In this document: one piece after another, positions 63,753 to 64,000 of the stretch
Layout of the letters: each line of letters opens with the position of its first letter
Position numbering within the stretch: position 1 is the stretch's first letter
NCBI GenBank assembly: GCA_965224745.1
Contig: CBDCZY010000003.1
Coordinates: 248,001 to 312,000, forward strand
Direction of reading: 5' to 3'
Length of the DNA stretch: 64,000 nucleotides
Source of the DNA: CBDCZY01 sp965224745
GTDB lineage: Bacteria > Pseudomonadota > Gammaproteobacteria > Methylococcales > Methylomonadaceae
Notes under the pieces: model-generated
Databases searched by the model: none
What the model was told of the DNA's origin: nothing
Seen by the model: the letters and a program-made list of their open reading frames with translations, nothing else
Translations under genes and position numbers: made by a program

Positions 63753-64000
63753 CTATTCAGAATTTGTTTTTTTATTGACCAAAAATTTCTTTCGAATGAA
63801 AACAGCGGCTATAAGCCCCGATATGACAGGTGAATGCGAAATCAAAAGCGAAAGGAGAGGAGATTGACTAGCGAACATATTCATCATTGGTTCTGCAACG
63901 CCCAACCGCCAAATCTTGGCAATAATGTAATAACCAATGACGCCAACAACAACCCAGTACACTGGGTTTTCCCCCAACTTAACTGCAGTCAGATAAAACC
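63753..64000 (-). CDS. Membrane protein, 5' end beyond window
   Basis: The minus-strand frame is open from the window edge to 63753 (82 codons). It reads FYLTAVKLGENPVYWVVVGVIGYYIIAKIWRLGV, a membrane helix, then a second hydrophobic stretch (ISGLIAAVFIRKKFLV) and a charged tail. A TTG at 63977 could serve as a start, but the frame continues upstream without a stop and the upstream residues look real. No family is recognised. Confidence 0.6.
   Translation of the reverse strand, partial: FYLTAVKLGENPVYWVVVGVIGYYIIAKIWRLGVAEPMMNMFASQSPLLSLLISHSPVISGLIAAVFIRKKFLVNKKTNSE

Noticed and set aside
1..64000. tRNA or rRNA genes and CRISPR arrays
   Set aside because: I looked for tRNA T-loop patterns, rRNA-like stretches and regularly spaced repeats and found none I could support.

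Overview
The window looks like a chromosomal segment of a gammaproteobacterium with AT-leaning DNA. Several conserved gammaproteobacterial neighbourhoods support this: dapA-bamC, proC-yggT, a stand-alone 1296-residue purL, and a glrK-qseG-glrR two-component locus. A VPLPA/PEP-CTERM protein and a glgA/glgB/glgC/malQ glycogen block would fit a gammaproteobacterial methanotroph (Methylococcales-like). No methane-oxidation gene lies in the window, so that assignment is inference.

Layout. 1-1.2 kb: a PAS-nucleotidyl cyclase (cut by the window edge) preceded in its operon by a STAS protein. 1.2-2.2 kb: non-coding DNA bounded by an old inverted repeat of about 130 bp. 2.2-14.9 kb: a co-oriented cluster holding a double-VWA coiled-coil protein, a GMC oxidoreductase, two DUF6765 proteins, a nitrobindin-like beta-barrel and two RoxA-like diheme lipoproteins, with a decayed cytochrome fragment behind it. 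This looks like one undescribed oxidative pathway. 15.6-20.2 kb: housekeeping and small genes (YcxB, DUF6316, YheS, UspA, CobU, TM2). 20.3-26.3 kb: a small polysaccharide cluster, a LeuB-family dehydrogenase and a TPR lipoprotein. 27-32.3 kb: secreted proteins, including a galactose-oxidase-fold protein that has lost nearly all copper ligands. 32.5-36 kb: DUF389 and small envelope proteins. 36.3-41.2 kb: an envelope-stress-type operon (small lipoprotein, XpaC, TelA, SPFH-GYF2, small lipoprotein, zinc-ribbon membrane protein). 41.3-49.9 kb: proC, yggT, purL, bamC, dapA, DUF937, dodecin. 50-60.7 kb: glrR/qseG/glrK and the glycogen genes. 60.7-62.65 kb: an IS3 fragment and an ISKra4-family element with target duplication. 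62.9 kb to the end: a 2-Cys peroxiredoxin and a cut membrane gene.

The most striking regulatory signal is directly behind glrR. Within 270 bp the minus strand carries two near-identical sites close to TGTC-N10-GACA, an IHF-like site, a sigma-54-type -24/-12 promoter and, about 90 nt on, a strong intrinsic terminator. This is the architecture of a GlrR-activated, sigma-54-dependent small RNA, analogous in context to enterobacterial glmY but with no visible sequence similarity to it.

Four dispersed palindromic elements (10.2, 34.5, 36.2 and 41.7 kb) belong to one repeat family. One supplies the stop codon of a gene and another overlaps a spurious start codon.
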